Assembly (NCBI GenBank): GCA_024226555.1
Contig: JAAELO010000399.1
Location: 62,001-126,000, forward strand
Direction of reading: 5' to 3'
Length of the DNA: 64,000 bases
Origin: Desulfobacterales bacterium
Lineage (GTDB): Bacteria > Desulfobacterota > Desulfobacteria > Desulfobacterales > JAAELO01
Below the pieces are notes generated by a model. The model did not search any database. It was given only the letters and a program-made list of their open reading frames with translations, and was not told the origin of the DNA. Both the position numbers and the translations under genes were made by a program. Positions within the stretch are counted from its first letter, which is position 1. Every line of letters begins with the position of its first letter. This document shows positions 63,154-64,000 of the stretch, in pieces.

Positions 63154-64000
63154 GTGCAACTAAACAATTCGAATAATAAAATATCAGTTAAAATAAATAA
63201 AAAATCAATGAATTTTATAAAAAAACTAAAAAAGAGTCTTGAATGTATAAAACCTACCTCCGATGGTGATAAGCTTAAAATATTTATTTCAAAAAGACCA
63301 AAATTTTTTGGAGGTGGAAGTAGTACTTTTGCAAGACTCTTCAAAGAGAAAGCAATTGAAAATGGTCATAAAATAGTTAAAACTATTGATAAAGCAGATA
63401 TTGCTATAGTAATTGCTCATCTGACAGAAAAGAAAGAACTTTTGAAAGCCAGGGAAAATGGATGTTGTATCATACATCGACTTGATGAACATTTCGAAAA
63501 AAATGAAAAATCAGATAGGAAAGTAAAACATGAAAAAATAATAGAACTAAATAAGTATACTGATATAACTGTATTCCAAAGTAATTTTGTCTATAAAAAT
63601 GTCTTTCCTATTATTCAACCTAAAAAATACAAGATCATACATAATGGAGGGGATCCTGATCATTTTTCCCCCGCAAAAGAAATTGGATCATTTATTGGTC
63701 ATGTCACCTGGGGTATTGATAAAAAGAAAAGGTTGGATTTGCTACATAAATTCATAATCAATCATCCTGATGAACAGTTTCTTTTAGTAGGAAGACATGA
63801 AGAATCTAAATATAACTTTAACCTACCAAATGTTAGATGCATTGGTAAAATAAAACCTAACAAGATTCAAAAATATTTTCGCATGATGAAAATGTTATAT
63901 TTCCCTTCTGAAAATGACCCATGTCCAAATACCGCAATTGAAGCAATTTTATGTGGTATCCCGGTTTGTTATAACTCGGTAGGAGGTACTATTGAACTTG
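63154..64000 (+). CDS. Family GT4-like glycosyltransferase, 3' end outside window
   Basis: Not in the ORF track because no stop occurs before the window end. The frame is open from GTG 63154 (or ATG 63208) to base 64000, giving about 282 residues so far. KYKIIHNGGDPDHFSPAKE, FLLVGRHEES and the C-terminal SENDPCPNTAIEAILCGIPVCYNSVGGT (the E-x7-E motif region of GT4 enzymes) identify a GT-B retaining glycosyltransferase. The first 45 codons look less conserved. It would add a sugar in the assembly of the surface glycan. Confidence 0.8.
   Translation, partial: MQLNNSNNKISVKINKKSMNFIKKLKKSLECIKPTSDGDKLKIFISKRPKFFGGGSSTFARLFKEKAIENGHKIVKTIDKADIAIVIAHLTEKKELLKARENGCCIIHRLDEHFEKNEKSDRKVKHEKIIELNKYTDITVFQSNFVYKNVFPIIQPKKYKIIHNGGDPDHFSPAKEIGSFIGHVTWGIDKKKRLDLLHKFIINHPDEQFLLVGRHEESKYNFNLPNVRCIGKIKPNKIQKYFRMMKMLYFPSENDPCPNTAIEAILCGIPVCYNSVGGTIEL

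Overview
The window is AT-rich, bacterial and densely coded. LptD and several signal-peptide proteins point to a Gram-negative organism with an outer membrane. The gene content (IHF/HU, delta-prime plus PSP1 plus MetG, a long PlsB, QueE/QueC, a small conserved cytoplasmic protein) fits a low-GC Desulfobacterota-like lineage. That placement is inferred from gene content and is only moderately secure. No rRNA, tRNA, CRISPR array, prophage or intact transposase was recognised.

Region 1 (1-24.4 kb) is core or house-keeping. It holds the end of lptD, a NusG paralogue, an HU/IHF gene, holB-PSP1-metG, a short penicillin-binding transpeptidase, a giant GlmS-like protein with an apparent N-terminal propeptide, then pyrG, a LolA-like secreted protein and eno on the minus strand. 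After these come plsB, a DjlA-like J protein, a SixA-like phosphatase, an alpha/beta hydrolase, queE-queC, a SUMF1-like secreted protein, a LysM protein and a TPR protein. Four copies of a 158-190 bp transposase-free element with terminal inverted repeats (MITE-like) are tucked tightly between these genes. In two places the element end forms the last codons and the stop of the neighbouring gene.

Region 2 (24.4-64 kb, continuing past the window) is one long co-directional surface-glycan locus. It opens with a leader containing a perfect hairpin and an ops-like motif, then a winged-helix regulator. It encodes: a pseudaminic acid (Pse) pathway (pseC, pseF, a PIG-L/PseH-like fusion, pseG, pseI, plus a formyltransferase) whose pseB is a clear pseudogene; a second nonulosonic-acid synthase and cytidylyltransferase; an amidotransferase trio (WbpG/HisH/HisF-like) for acetamidino sugars; a sulfotransferase with a CysC-like kinase and a truncated pyruvate-kinase homologue; two asparagine-synthase-like enzymes; an ABC exporter; several methyltransferases; and several glycosyltransferase-like proteins.

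The least explained part is 28.5-33.7 kb. Five metabolic enzymes sit in a row there: a divergent 3-dehydroquinate-synthase-like cyclase, an SDR, a class V aminotransferase, a GAPDH-like dehydrogenase with an altered active-site motif, and a CtBP-like 2-hydroxyacid dehydrogenase. I propose that they make an unusual glycan building block or substituent. The glycan locus also carries several gene remnants (AsnB-like, PseB, sulfotransferase, hexapeptide acyltransferase), which suggests repeated cassette gain and decay.
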